From Lentisphaerota bacterium (lineage in GTDB: Bacteria > Verrucomicrobiota > Kiritimatiellia > UBA8416 > JAUUYL01), in contig JAUUYL010000016.1 in assembly GCA_030590485.1 (NCBI GenBank), positions 1 to 39,587 on the forward strand: DNA of 39,587 bases, written 5' to 3'. The translations under genes and the position numbers were made by a program. Numbering within the stretch: position 1 is the stretch's first letter; the number at the start of each line of letters is the position of its first letter. Shown here in pieces: positions 8,175-16,093 of this stretch. The notes under the pieces were generated by a model, which ran no database searches, was not told where the DNA came from, and saw only the letters and a list, made by a program, of their open reading frames with translations.

Positions 8175-9236
8175 TTAGAATGCGATTTCAAGCGAGCCGT
8201 AGAGCCGAAGGATATCCTCGGATTCCCATGTGCCCCGAAAAGGATGTATCTCCGTAGCGAAGATCCTTCTGTTGAATGACGTTCCGACGGTCAACATTGT
8301 GTGCCGTTTCATCAGATCGCCGAGCATGAAATTGTACCAGCAGTCAATGAGTCCGGCAGCATAGAGTAGCTCTTCGCCAGGGTCGACTTCGTAATCACGG
8401 TTCACACCGTTGATTATATCATTATCAAACCCCCAGAAGCCTGTTATCGCCATGTTAAGCCCCTTTGCACGCCCTGGAATTGGCTCGACGCCCATGACCA
8501 AACCCCGCGATCGAAATTTTGTTTCATAGAGAATCAGTCTGTCATCCTCGGTCAGTCGCCATGAACGATCCAGATCAGAAGGGCGGCGCCAGGTTGATTG
8601 ATAATAACCTGTCTTCAATATAAAAGGTGTTTTCAGAAAGCTCAGAGGCCAGAGAAGCGCAATCTGATCATCCTTGAATTTAGTCTTAAACGCTACCGAG
8701 TCGCCGGAGTCAATAAGTGTCAGGTCATAGAAACGTGCAGTGCCGTCACCCATTTCGTCAATTACGGCGCCACTCTTTGCGTATGCAAACGCCTGAACAG
8801 CGATGGCGTCACCAGTAAATGACTCTTCGGTGTGTATGTAGGTCAAGCGGCCAATTGCAGTGACGAATGAATTGTCGCTTCCTGTCAATGCCGGTATCCA
8901 TGAGAATACGACGCCTACCTGATGTTTAGTGAAGGTTGTGGCTTGAGCGTTTTCCTCAAACAGATTATCCTGCGAGGGCGACGAGCCAACTGGTCCCTCA
9001 TGGTTGTAAAACAGAATGGGAATAGCTTTATACTCCAGGTCGAACGCCACGTTAAAGTTCTGTAGTCCCTCGGTCTCAAAATCCAGTACATCGCGCCTGA
9101 ATCCTGGTTTCCATATAGATTGCTTATAGCCAGCCTCAAGATTAAAGTTCCATGGCAGAACCTCTTCACTGTCGGCACCTTCCGCAACAGAAATCCAAAA
9201 CATCATGACAAAACAGACACATGTAAGAAACTTCAT
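8175..9236 (-). CDS. Secreted beta-barrel-like outer-membrane protein
   Basis: A 353-residue protein with a signal peptide (MKFLTCVCFVMMFWISVAEGA) chosen as the start at 9236; the frame continues upstream to 9392 through palindromic spacer sequence. The mature part has alternating aromatic strands such as NFNLEAGYKQSIW and LKTGYYQSTWRR, acidic loops, and a final strand RLYGSLEIAF that ends in Phe, typical of barrels inserted by BAM. No family is recognised. It converges on the symporter gene, so it belongs to a separate transcript. A REP-like hairpin directly follows its TAA stop. Confidence 0.65.
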   Translation of the reverse strand: MKFLTCVCFVMMFWISVAEGADSEEVLPWNFNLEAGYKQSIWKPGFRRDVLDFETEGLQNFNVAFDLEYKAIPILFYNHEGPVGSSPSQDNLFEENAQATTFTKHQVGVVFSWIPALTGSDNSFVTAIGRLTYIHTEESFTGDAIAVQAFAYAKSGAVIDEMGDGTARFYDLTLIDSGDSVAFKTKFKDDQIALLWPLSFLKTPFILKTGYYQSTWRRPSDLDRSWRLTEDDRLILYETKFRSRGLVMGVEPIPGRAKGLNMAITGFWGFDNDIINGVNRDYEVDPGEELLYAAGLIDCWYNFMLGDLMKRHTMLTVGTSFNRRIFATEIHPFRGTWESEDILRLYGSLEIAF

Positions 9237-9321
9237 GGGAAAAGTGTACACCCGAAAAAAGTTTATGCAACCACCAAAACTCTTAATCATAATCCCATAC
9301 GTCCGATTCCCCTCACTCATC

Positions 9322-9377
9322 ACGAGCGACGATTGCCGCTTCGCTACCGGCAGTTCTCCCTGCGGTCGTCTCACGTG
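9322..9377. repeat. Imperfect palindrome in intergenic spacer
   Basis: GAGCGACGA near 9325 pairs imperfectly with TCGTCTC near 9373, and inside it GCCG...CGGC pairs around a CTTCGCTAC loop. The segment lies between two leftward genes and could be a repetitive extragenic palindrome or a processed mRNA structure. No second copy is in the window. Confidence 0.35.
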
Positions 9378-9396
9378 GCGAAGGAGGAACAACGAA

Positions 9397-9732
9397 TCAC
9401 TTCTTCAGCGTGAATTGCTCAAGAATTACTTCATTCTGAATCTCGCGATCCATCATGATATCGGCAACGATAGTTCTGGCGAAAGTCGGCCACTGAGCTG
9501 GTGTGATCTGGTGGTCTTGTTGCCAATCGTTATCTCTGGCAACCTGCCATGCTTTCCAGAAGGTGAGTGCGGTATGAAATTTATCGAACCGGGGTCCGGC
9601 ATCGCTCGGGAGATTCGCATCCAATTTGTCAAAATCCTCGCCAATACGGAAGAAGCGACCAAAGTCATGGTGCTCAGCATCCGCTGTGAGCTGCTGAATC
9701 AGAAAGTCTTTAGCTTGTTCGTGTGTAAACAT
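9397..9732 (-). CDS. Hypothetical protein, 111 residues
   Basis: A soluble, mostly helical protein (MFTHEQAKDFLIQQL ... ILEQFTLKK) rich in Asp, Phe and Gln, without a signal peptide or membrane segment. The central part, RFFRIGEDFDKLDANLPSD then FDKFHTALTFWKAW, looks like a compact helical domain. I do not recognise the family. The reading frame is clean with a normal composition, and the opposite-strand frame is less protein-like. The ribosome-binding site is weak. Flanked by palindrome-rich spacers on both sides, so it is probably a single-gene transcript. Confidence 0.55.
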   Translation of the reverse strand: MFTHEQAKDFLIQQLTADAEHHDFGRFFRIGEDFDKLDANLPSDAGPRFDKFHTALTFWKAWQVARDNDWQQDHQITPAQWPTFARTIVADIMMDREIQNEVILEQFTLKK

Positions 9733-9739
9733 AACTCAC

Positions 9740-9891
9740 TCTAGGCGTTAGGATAGGGCGCGACAAGCCTTAATCCTATTGACGGAGGCCCGTCGCGCTC
9801 CAAAGTGCGCCCTCGGAACACGTGACAGCTCGCCCTTCCTTCGTCAGGACGCACGTTTACCACGCCCGAGGCGTGGTAACACGGGAGAGAT
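9740..9891. repeat. Palindrome-rich spacer with a 10-bp perfect hairpin
   Basis: Contains a perfect 10-bp stem, TTACCACGCC-CGA-GGCGTGGTAA (9857-9879), and an inverted pair GCGCGAC (9758-9764) / GTCGCGC (9792-9798). The rest of the spacer between the two small leftward genes shows no coding potential. The strong hairpin lies just downstream of the 9892 stop and could end that transcript, though no T-run follows. Confidence 0.5.
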
Positions 9892-10182
9892 TTAATGGAA
9901 GGGTAGTCCGTGTGGGCCGCGTCCTTTTCTTTGTTTGGTTTCACTTGGTGTTCCTGTGCCTATGCCTGTGCCCCAGGGTTTGTGGGGAACATACGGGCCT
10001 TTGGGGCCTTCGACAATACCATCCTCTAGAATGTCGGCTTTAGCCTTTTTCACCCTGGCGCGCAGTTCCTGCGCGTCAATCCTGATGCTGCGAACTCTGA
10101 AATAGGCGCACAGCAAAATAACAAAGGTGAACGGTGCCCACGGCAGTATGACATTCACAAGGTAATCGAGTATTGCATTCAT
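9892..10182 (-). CDS. Small membrane protein of unknown function
   Basis: A 96-residue protein with one N-terminal hydrophobic helix (about residues 6-27, DYLVNVILPWAPFTFVILLCAY), then a basic amphipathic segment RIDAQELRARVKKAKAD, and a Gly/Pro/Thr-rich tail (GTGIGTGTPSE). The ATG at 10182 has GGGAG at good distance, which supports translation. No family recognised. The low-complexity tail may be recent, as its DNA is a short run of CAGGCATAGG-like repeats. It follows the EEP phosphodiesterase gene on the same strand, 92 bases downstream. Confidence 0.55.
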   Translation of the reverse strand: MNAILDYLVNVILPWAPFTFVILLCAYFRVRSIRIDAQELRARVKKAKADILEDGIVEGPKGPYVPHKPWGTGIGTGTPSETKQRKGRGPHGLPFH

Positions 10183-10274
10183 CTTATTTCTCCCAGATTC
10201 AAGATAGAGATTATCAATAACCCTCCGTTTTTATCCATTATAATCAGGCGGAATCTTTGTAACACTGACTACCG

Positions 10275-11264
10275 CTACTGAAGATTGGCGTCTGGGAGGC
10301 AAAAATCAACGATTATAGGAAAGTGGTCTGAGCCGATGTGTGGACCGATTTGTTTGTCTGTTATTATAATTTCGGGAGAGTGGAGGCAGTGGTCGAGGGG
10401 TATTCTTAAAAGCGGGTTGGAAGTTGGCCATGTTGCATCAATGCCATGGCTCTGCGAGCTGTCCTGTAGATGGGTTTGTTTTAACAGGAGTTGAAAGTGG
10501 TAATTCCATGGGGTTGCATTGAGGTCACCCATCAATAACACCGGAGTATTCTTTGTGATGATATATTCGCCAATCTTTCTGAGTTGCTCGTTTCGATAGC
10601 GCGAGTAATCCGCACCGCCGGGTGGAAGTGGGTGTGTGGCGACGATGGTAATGATTCCTTGCTCTGTGCTAATGTCGCCGACAATCGATGGGACGCCTGC
10701 TGATCCCCAAAAGATGATGTCGTCATTTGCTAGCTGGATTTTGCTGAACATACCTATTCCGAAGTTGTCATCTCGCGCTCGGACTTTTGTGTATGGATAT
10801 ATTGATAAAGCCGATTGAAGATTGTTAATCCATGTTGGAGTAATCTCTTCAAGGATGAGGATGTCAGGATCGTAGTCATGGATCATCTTTGCTACTAATT
10901 CAGGCTTACCGGTTCGTGAGTTTACATTAGCTAGTATTATTCTAACTGTACTGTCTGCCTCCTGCGGTGGCGTTGTGGGGCTTGGTATGAGGAAAGGGAG
11001 TAGGGTAACTAGGTTGATCAGCGCAAATGCGGCAAAGATAAGTGCGGTCTTGCGGTGTCGTGGTATGAGCAGTAAGAGGGCAATGACAGTAAGTCCTGCT
11101 AAATATTGAATACGGAAGTGGGAGAATATATCGAGAAACCACGACCATCGCCCGAGGAAACTAAAAAAAGTGCCGACGCAGGCAATTGCTCCGGCTGCAG
11201 TGATCAAGCCCCAAGGCCTAACGCACAAGCGCAAAAACTTATAAGGTCGTTGGTCATCGCTCAT
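10275..11264 (-). CDS. Membrane-anchored endonuclease/exonuclease/phosphatase (EEP) family protein
   Basis: A 329-residue protein. Three hydrophobic segments come first (LITAAGAIACVGTFFSFL, QYLAGLTVIALLLLI, LIFAAFALINLVTLLPFL), followed by an EEP domain from about residue 100. Catalytic motifs are visible in order: NVNSRTG, LEEIT (metal-binding Glu), VATHPLPP (His), GDLNATPW (Asp/Asn) and GSDHFPI (Asp-His). EEP proteins are Mg-dependent phosphodiesterases or nucleases; with this membrane topology a lipid- or phosphoester-cleaving role is possible, but the substrate is unknown. The start at 11264 is supported by AGGA six bases upstream. The frame extends to 11432 through a REP-like repeat, which is unlikely to be translated. 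Confidence 0.85.
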   Translation of the reverse strand: MSDDQRPYKFLRLCVRPWGLITAAGAIACVGTFFSFLGRWSWFLDIFSHFRIQYLAGLTVIALLLLIPRHRKTALIFAAFALINLVTLLPFLIPSPTTPPQEADSTVRIILANVNSRTGKPELVAKMIHDYDPDILILEEITPTWINNLQSALSIYPYTKVRARDDNFGIGMFSKIQLANDDIIFWGSAGVPSIVGDISTEQGIITIVATHPLPPGGADYSRYRNEQLRKIGEYIITKNTPVLLMGDLNATPWNYHFQLLLKQTHLQDSSQSHGIDATWPTSNPLLRIPLDHCLHSPEIIITDKQIGPHIGSDHFPIIVDFCLPDANLQ

Positions 11265-11300
11265 GCCGTATCCTATCATAACCCCATTGATTGTAAATCC

Positions 11301-11376
11301 CGCAGTAGACAGTAAGCAGTAGTCTGTGGTCCGTAGTCTGTAGTCGGAGTGCCGCGCGCCGAAGGCGTTCGCTCCT
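11301..11376 (+). repeat. REP-like element with GTAGTC tract and imperfect hairpin
   Basis: A short-period tract (CAGTAGACAGTAAGCAGTAG, then TAGTCTGTAGTC) ends at 11345 and is followed by an imperfect hairpin. GGAG (11346-11349) pairs with CTCC (11372-11375), and GCGCC pairs with GGCGT around GAA. The head and outer stem match the element at 8130-8174, so this is a diverged copy of the same family. Confidence 0.5.
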
Positions 11377-11434
11377 CTCCTAAGCCCACAAGCACACAGC
11401 CTATAATCAAGATCTGCTAAGATCCCGGGCATCT

Positions 11435-11460
11435 AGCGACGGGGGGAGCGGGTGGGCAAC
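11435..11460 (-). repeat. Dispersed GC-rich repeat, copy 1
   Basis: Read on the minus strand this is GTTGCCCACCC followed by GCTCCCCCCGTCGCT. The segment at 33183-33207 on the plus strand is nearly identical (GTTGCCCGCC, then GCTCCCCCCGTCGCT). A shared 24-25 base run in two unrelated spacers is unlikely by chance. Confidence 0.5.
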
Positions 11461-11792
11461 CCTCTTTATTCGTCTCCCTCACACCGCCCATTATCCAACC
11501 TTTGCTACCTTCTGTGGGTCTCTTCTCTTCGTCCTCTGCGCCTCGGCGCGATGCCTTCCCTTAGCCAATAATCTCCCCTCCGTATCATCTGCGGGCAACT
11601 CTCCGCTCCTCCCATATTCATCACGTATCATTCATCAATCATCATTTCCCTCCTCCCCCTAGGACACCATTTGTCCTGCCTTCTGTGGTTTAATAGGGCA
11701 TTAAAGGAGTAATTGTCTGGGTATGGCGTTTTAATCTTTAACTGAACTCGTACTTGTGTGAAAATGCCGTTTAAACCGAAGGAGACCCGAAA

Positions 11793-12992
11793 ATGGACAT
11801 TGTTAGTATTTTAATAGGCCTCGTACTGGGCACAACAGGCGCATGGCTCTGGCTACGTGGCAAATCAGGCGAGGAAATAGCCGTTTTAAATGAAAAAGTC
11901 CGTGCGCTGCAGGCTGCAAGTGAACAGGACCGCGTTGCTACCGACGAAAAACTCGCGCTTCTGGAAAAAGCCAAGGAAACCCTCAGTAAAGAATTCGAGA
12001 ATGTCGCCAACCGCATATTCGATGAGAAGAACACAAAAAGTAAAGCGAACCTCAATGACATTTTAAAACCATTCAAAGATCAACTCGGTGATTTTAAGGA
12101 GAAGGTGGATACGGTCTATGTCGAGGAAGGCAAACAGCGCCAGTCGCTCCTGACCGAAATTAAACATCTTAAAGAACTTAATAATCAGATCAGCAAAGAA
12201 GCAGTCGACCTCACAAAGGCGCTCAAGGGTGAAAGCAAGACAAGAGGCAACTGGGGCGAACTTGTCATCGACAAAGTTCTCGAAGCATCAGGCCTCAGTA
12301 AAGGCCGTGAATACGAGACGCAAATGTATCTCAAAGAAAAACATGGCGGCGCTCAGGGTCGCTATCCTGATTTCGTAGTCCATCTCCCCGAAGGCCGCGA
12401 GGTAGTGATCGATGCCAAGGTCGCATTAGTCGACTACGATGCCTATTGCACAGCCGAAGACGATGTTGATCGGGCAGAAGCGCTTAAACGGCATATCGAT
12501 GCTGTACGTAAACATATGACAGATCTGAGCTCCAAGGATTATCAGGATCTGGACGGGATCAACGCTCTTGAACAGGTCATAATGTGTGTTCCCAACGAAC
12601 CAGCCTACATCACCGCAGTGGCGGAGGATGCCACCCTGCACGATGACGCGATGAAGAAGGGCATTCTCATCGTAGGCCCCAATACGCTGGTATTGACTTT
12701 GAAAATTGTTGCGGCCATGTGGCGGACTGAAGATCAAAGCCGAAACGCACTCGAGATCGCTGACCGAGGACAGAAAATGTATGAAAAATTCGTTGGCTTT
12801 GTCGAAGACGTGCAGGCAATCGAAAAGGCCGTCAATTCGGCCGCAAAAGCTTGTGGTGATGCCAAGGGTAAGTTGTCGGTCGGCGCGGGGAACCTTGTGG
12901 GTCAGGCCCAGAAGCTTGTCGACCTCGGCGTCAAAGCAAAGAAAAAGCTGCCGCAGGATATAGTCGACAAATCGATTGCGGCAGAAGAGTAG
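11793..12992 (+). CDS. rmuC: DNA recombination protein RmuC
   Basis: A 399-residue RmuC protein. An N-terminal membrane helix (VSILIGLVLGTTGAWLWL) is followed by a coiled coil (about 30-130) and a PD-(D/E)XK-like nuclease domain. The hallmark segments are ALKGESKTRGNWGELVIDKV, GREYETQMY and VVIDAKVALVDYDAY, where the D-x-K pair belongs to the nuclease core, then NALEQVIMCVPNEPAY and ILIVGPNTLVLTLKIV. RmuC limits inversions and repeat-driven rearrangements, which is notable in a repeat-rich genome. GGAG lies 8 bases before the ATG. It heads a rightward block of DNA-repair genes, although the 197-base gap to addB suggests a separate promoter. Confidence 0.95.
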   Translation: MDIVSILIGLVLGTTGAWLWLRGKSGEEIAVLNEKVRALQAASEQDRVATDEKLALLEKAKETLSKEFENVANRIFDEKNTKSKANLNDILKPFKDQLGDFKEKVDTVYVEEGKQRQSLLTEIKHLKELNNQISKEAVDLTKALKGESKTRGNWGELVIDKVLEASGLSKGREYETQMYLKEKHGGAQGRYPDFVVHLPEGREVVIDAKVALVDYDAYCTAEDDVDRAEALKRHIDAVRKHMTDLSSKDYQDLDGINALEQVIMCVPNEPAYITAVAEDATLHDDAMKKGILIVGPNTLVLTLKIVAAMWRTEDQSRNALEIADRGQKMYEKFVGFVEDVQAIEKAVNSAAKACGDAKGKLSVGAGNLVGQAQKLVDLGVKAKKKLPQDIVDKSIAAEE

Positions 12993-13189
12993 AAGACGTG
13001 TCCGCCCGTTTCCCCCATCGCCCGCCTGCTCCTGACCATTCGGGAGGGCTGGCAGGCTAGATGTCAGGGATACAGCAGATGGGAATAGAGGGTTGGGACT
13101 AAGACATAATGTGAGTCAGTGGAGGCTATCTTAATCTGCGTAGATCTGAGTGAAGTTGTGGGCGAAAATCTTAAAATCATTGGTAAATA
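12993..13189. other. Spacer between rmuC and addB
   Basis: No gene seen. It contains a weak stem, CTCC-TGACCATTCG-GGAG near 13030-13047, and a degenerate AATCTGCGTAGATCTGAGTG tract near 13133-13155 that belongs to the word-like repeats common in this window. Confidence 0.4.
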
Positions 13190-16093
13190 ATGGCTGAAGT
13201 GAAGAGAGTGTTTCTGGGCTGGGATGCGCCCCTGGTTACTAAGGTTCGCGATTACCTGCTTGAGGGGATAAATGCAAGCAAGGGTTTCGCCCCTGACTTA
13301 GAGGGGACTCTTATTGTTGTGCCCACCAGGCAGGCGGGGCGTCGCCTTCGTGAGTCCCTCGCATTGTGGTGTAGTGAGCATGATACCGCTATGTTGTCCG
13401 CTGAAGTGGTTTCGCCAAATCATCTTTTCTCGGTTAGATCAGAACAGTCAGGCATAGCGGGGGATGTTCTCGCTCTCTCGGTCTGGGTTCAAGTCCTTAC
13501 TCACGCGGACTTAGACGGATTATCCGCGCTTTTTCCTTCTGGTGCAGATGATCGAAATTTTCAATGGGCTCTTAATACGGGTGAGATTCTGCAACGGCTC
13601 AGAGACGAACTGTGCGATGGCGCAATGACTATCGGAAGCGTAGTTGCGCGGGATGCGTCTAAGCTTGAAGAGCTTGATCGCTGGCAGGATCTTGCGGCTT
13701 TAGAAAAGCTGTATATTGAGGAGATGGGCAAGCTTGGGATGAAGGATCTCTGTGTTGCAAAAATAGCGACGGCGAGGGAAAGCTCGCTTGATGAAGGGAT
13801 AACGAAGGTCGTAGTTGCCGGAGTTCCAGATCCATCGCTTCTGGCTGTGGCCGCTCTTCGCAGGGTTGTTGCGTCAGGAGTCGATGTAGAGATACTAATC
13901 CATGCCACGCCTGAACTTGAAGAAGAGTTTGATGAGTGGGGACGGCCAAGGTCAGATTACTGGCAAGGAATAGACATCGATCTGCCCGATTGGAAGGATA
14001 CGGTTTTCCTTGAGGCTAAGCCGTCAGACCAGGCAGTGAGGGTTATAAAGGAGATCAGTCGATTTGAGGAGGAGTATGAGCCTGGTCAGTTGGCCATAGG
14101 TGTGCCTGATACGGCTGTTATACCTTGTTTAGAAAAGGCTCTGGCTGCAGAAGGACTACCAGCCTTTGACCCTTCAGACAAACTGAGTTCCGAGCATCCG
14201 ATAGGCCGGCTATCTGCTTGCATACTTGAGTTGCTGAGGGAATGCTCATCCACGGCTGTGGCGGATTTGCTTCGGCATCCTGATTATCTGTCGTATTTAA
14301 AAGACGTTCACAGCCTGAAAAGTCAAAAAGTCTTATCGCAGCTGGATGATTTTTATAACTGTTATTTACCGAACAATTTGAGAAGTATGCTTTCTAAGTA
14401 CAAAGATAACCCTGCTGGATCTATCTCTCACAGGCATGACTTTACAGACTTGGGGAAGGCTTTGGAAGAGGTTAAGATGACTACTGAATTGTTCCTGAAG
14501 GGGAATTTCGAGGAATCTTGGAGGACGTTTTACCAGCGTATATACAGCAAGAGGATTCTTGAGCCCGGAGCATGGCGAGATACGGAATTTGAAAACGCCG
14601 CTCAGGCTGTGGATGACGCGCTCAGGGATTTTCGTGAGCTGGATGAAGCTGGCGCAGAATATGATATATTGCAGTCCGCATCATTTTTTGTGAAGCGTTT
14701 GAATTCCAGCCTTTACCATAGAGAACGACGGGATGAGAAGATAGATCTTGAAGGTTGGCTTGAACTGCCATGGAATGACAGGCCGTATCTTATTGTTACC
14801 GGCATGAATGATGATTGTGTTCCTGGCGGCAGTTTGAGCGATGTTTTTCTGCCTGACAGTCTTCGCCGGGCATTGGATCTTCGTGATGATGCATCTCGAT
14901 TGGCTCGAGACGCTTATCTGATGCAAAGCATGATTAAGGCGAGAGCATCTTCAGGCGGGCGTACATGCTTTATAGTAGGGAAGGTTGCCATAGCCGGTGA
15001 TCCGCTCAGGCCGTCGCGTCTGCTGTTTCGTTGTGCAGACTCGGAGTTGCCGATCCGAGTAGAAAAGTTGCTGGCTGAGACGGCTACGTCGTTAACTCGA
15101 GCCTACCCGCAAGTTGTTTTTCAGTTGCACCCTGGTAAGGCGGAACAGAAGTCTGATTCAAGGGGGGCGAAGTTCATATCAGTTACAAGCGTCAAGGATT
15201 ACCTTGCCTGCCCAACTCGCTACTACATGAAGACGCTGCTCGGAATGGAGGCAATTGACTATTCTAAGACGAGCTTGGATGCCAGAGATTTCGGGAGTCT
15301 TGCGCATGATGTTCTTCAGAAAATGGGAGAGGATAAGAAGCTTTGGTCGATGCAAGACGCTGAAAAACTCGGAGGGATATTGGCTGAAGAGGCAGCGAAA
15401 AGCTTCTGTCGTATCTACGGAAAGCTTATGTCTCCATATGTGATTGTGTCGTTGGCGGCAGTCCAGGAACGCCTTAAGGCAGTTGCCAGGGAACAGGTGA
15501 TTATTGCTTCTGAAGGCTGGGAGATAGTGGATGTTGAGACGGGTCATGGCGAGAATGGTGCCGAGCGGAATCGATGGAGACTTAAAAGAAGCGGATACAC
15601 AATAAGCGGAATCATCGATCGTATCGATAAGCACAAGAAAACAGGCAAGATTCGTATTATCGATTACAAGACGTTTGATGACACAGAGAATAAGAAACAT
15701 CCTGAGTCAGAGCATTTGGTAAAGAGATCGGATGCTGATCCAACGTACAACCTTTTAGACTTGCAAAAGCCCGATAGCAAGGGGGATGTCAAGCATAACG
15801 AGCGGAGGTGGCTGGATCTTCAGCTTCCTCTATATGCGATGATTTATGATCAGGAAACGAAGTATAATGAGAACGTGGAACTTGCTTACTTTGTCCTTCC
15901 TAAATCTGTCAGCCATACCGGTTTGAGGCTGTGGGGCAAGTTTGATCATCAGAGAATGGAATCGGCCGTTACTTGTCTTGATGGTGTTCTTGAGGCTCTG
16001 AATCATGAGGTCTTCTGGCCGCCAGCAGAGAAGGTCAAATATGATGATTTTGAAGATATGTTCCGGTTTGAGGATTCTGTGAGGGAAGTTTGA
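13190..16093 (+). CDS. addB: AddB-like helicase-nuclease subunit (PD-(D/E)XK)
   Basis: A 967-residue partner of the AddA protein encoded immediately downstream. AddAB processes double-strand breaks for RecA loading. The N-terminal part begins TLIVVPTRQAGRRLRESL, the degenerate helicase-like region of AddB, without an intact Walker A. The C-terminal RecB-type nuclease runs from about residue 660: CPTRYYMKTLLGM, GSLAHDVLQ (His), a later Asp in GIIDRID, RIIDYKTF (Asp-x-Lys) and LDLQLPLYAM. In B. subtilis AddB, four cysteines hold an iron-sulfur cluster; here the first (in CPTRYY) remains, but the C-terminal Cys triplet is absent. The TGA overlaps the addA TTG start by four bases. No clear Shine-Dalgarno sequence precedes the ATG. 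Confidence 0.85.
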   Translation: MAEVKRVFLGWDAPLVTKVRDYLLEGINASKGFAPDLEGTLIVVPTRQAGRRLRESLALWCSEHDTAMLSAEVVSPNHLFSVRSEQSGIAGDVLALSVWVQVLTHADLDGLSALFPSGADDRNFQWALNTGEILQRLRDELCDGAMTIGSVVARDASKLEELDRWQDLAALEKLYIEEMGKLGMKDLCVAKIATARESSLDEGITKVVVAGVPDPSLLAVAALRRVVASGVDVEILIHATPELEEEFDEWGRPRSDYWQGIDIDLPDWKDTVFLEAKPSDQAVRVIKEISRFEEEYEPGQLAIGVPDTAVIPCLEKALAAEGLPAFDPSDKLSSEHPIGRLSACILELLRECSSTAVADLLRHPDYLSYLKDVHSLKSQKVLSQLDDFYNCYLPNNLRSMLSKYKDNPAGSISHRHDFTDLGKALEEVKMTTELFLKGNFEESWRTFYQRIYSKRILEPGAWRDTEFENAAQAVDDALRDFRELDEAGAEYDILQSASFFVKRLNSSLYHRERRDEKIDLEGWLELPWNDRPYLIVTGMNDDCVPGGSLSDVFLPDSLRRALDLRDDASRLARDAYLMQSMIKARASSGGRTCFIVGKVAIAGDPLRPSRLLFRCADSELPIRVEKLLAETATSLTRAYPQVVFQLHPGKAEQKSDSRGAKFISVTSVKDYLACPTRYYMKTLLGMEAIDYSKTSLDARDFGSLAHDVLQKMGEDKKLWSMQDAEKLGGILAEEAAKSFCRIYGKLMSPYVIVSLAAVQERLKAVAREQVIIASEGWEIVDVETGHGENGAERNRWRLKRSGYTISGIIDRIDKHKKTGKIRIIDYKTFDDTENKKHPESEHLVKRSDADPTYNLLDLQKPDSKGDVKHNERRWLDLQLPLYAMIYDQETKYNENVELAYFVLPKSVSHTGLRLWGKFDHQRMESAVTCLDGVLEALNHEVFWPPAEKVKYDDFEDMFRFEDSVREV

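Larger units (their letters stand above)
11265..11792. other. 528-bp spacer composed largely of dispersed repeats
   Basis: No gene seen. It holds the REP-like element at 11301-11376, a GC-rich dispersed repeat at 11435-11460, a degenerate CTTTGC...CCTCTGCGCCTCGGCG tract near 11510-11555, and a TCATTCATCAATCATCATT tract near 11620-11650. The last 100 bases before rmuC are AT-richer and should carry the rmuC promoter, but no convincing -35/-10 pair stands out. The spacer divides divergent genes. Confidence 0.6.

Noticed and set aside
9205-9744. Plus-strand 179-residue frame
   Set aside because: Antisense to the 9397-9732 gene and to the signal-peptide region of the 9236 gene; translation includes palindromic spacer and has no domain features.
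11265-11432. N-terminal extension of the EEP phosphodiesterase frame
   Set aside because: It runs through the REP-like element and the GTAGTC tract; the start at 11264 has a ribosome-binding site and begins just ahead of the first membrane segment.
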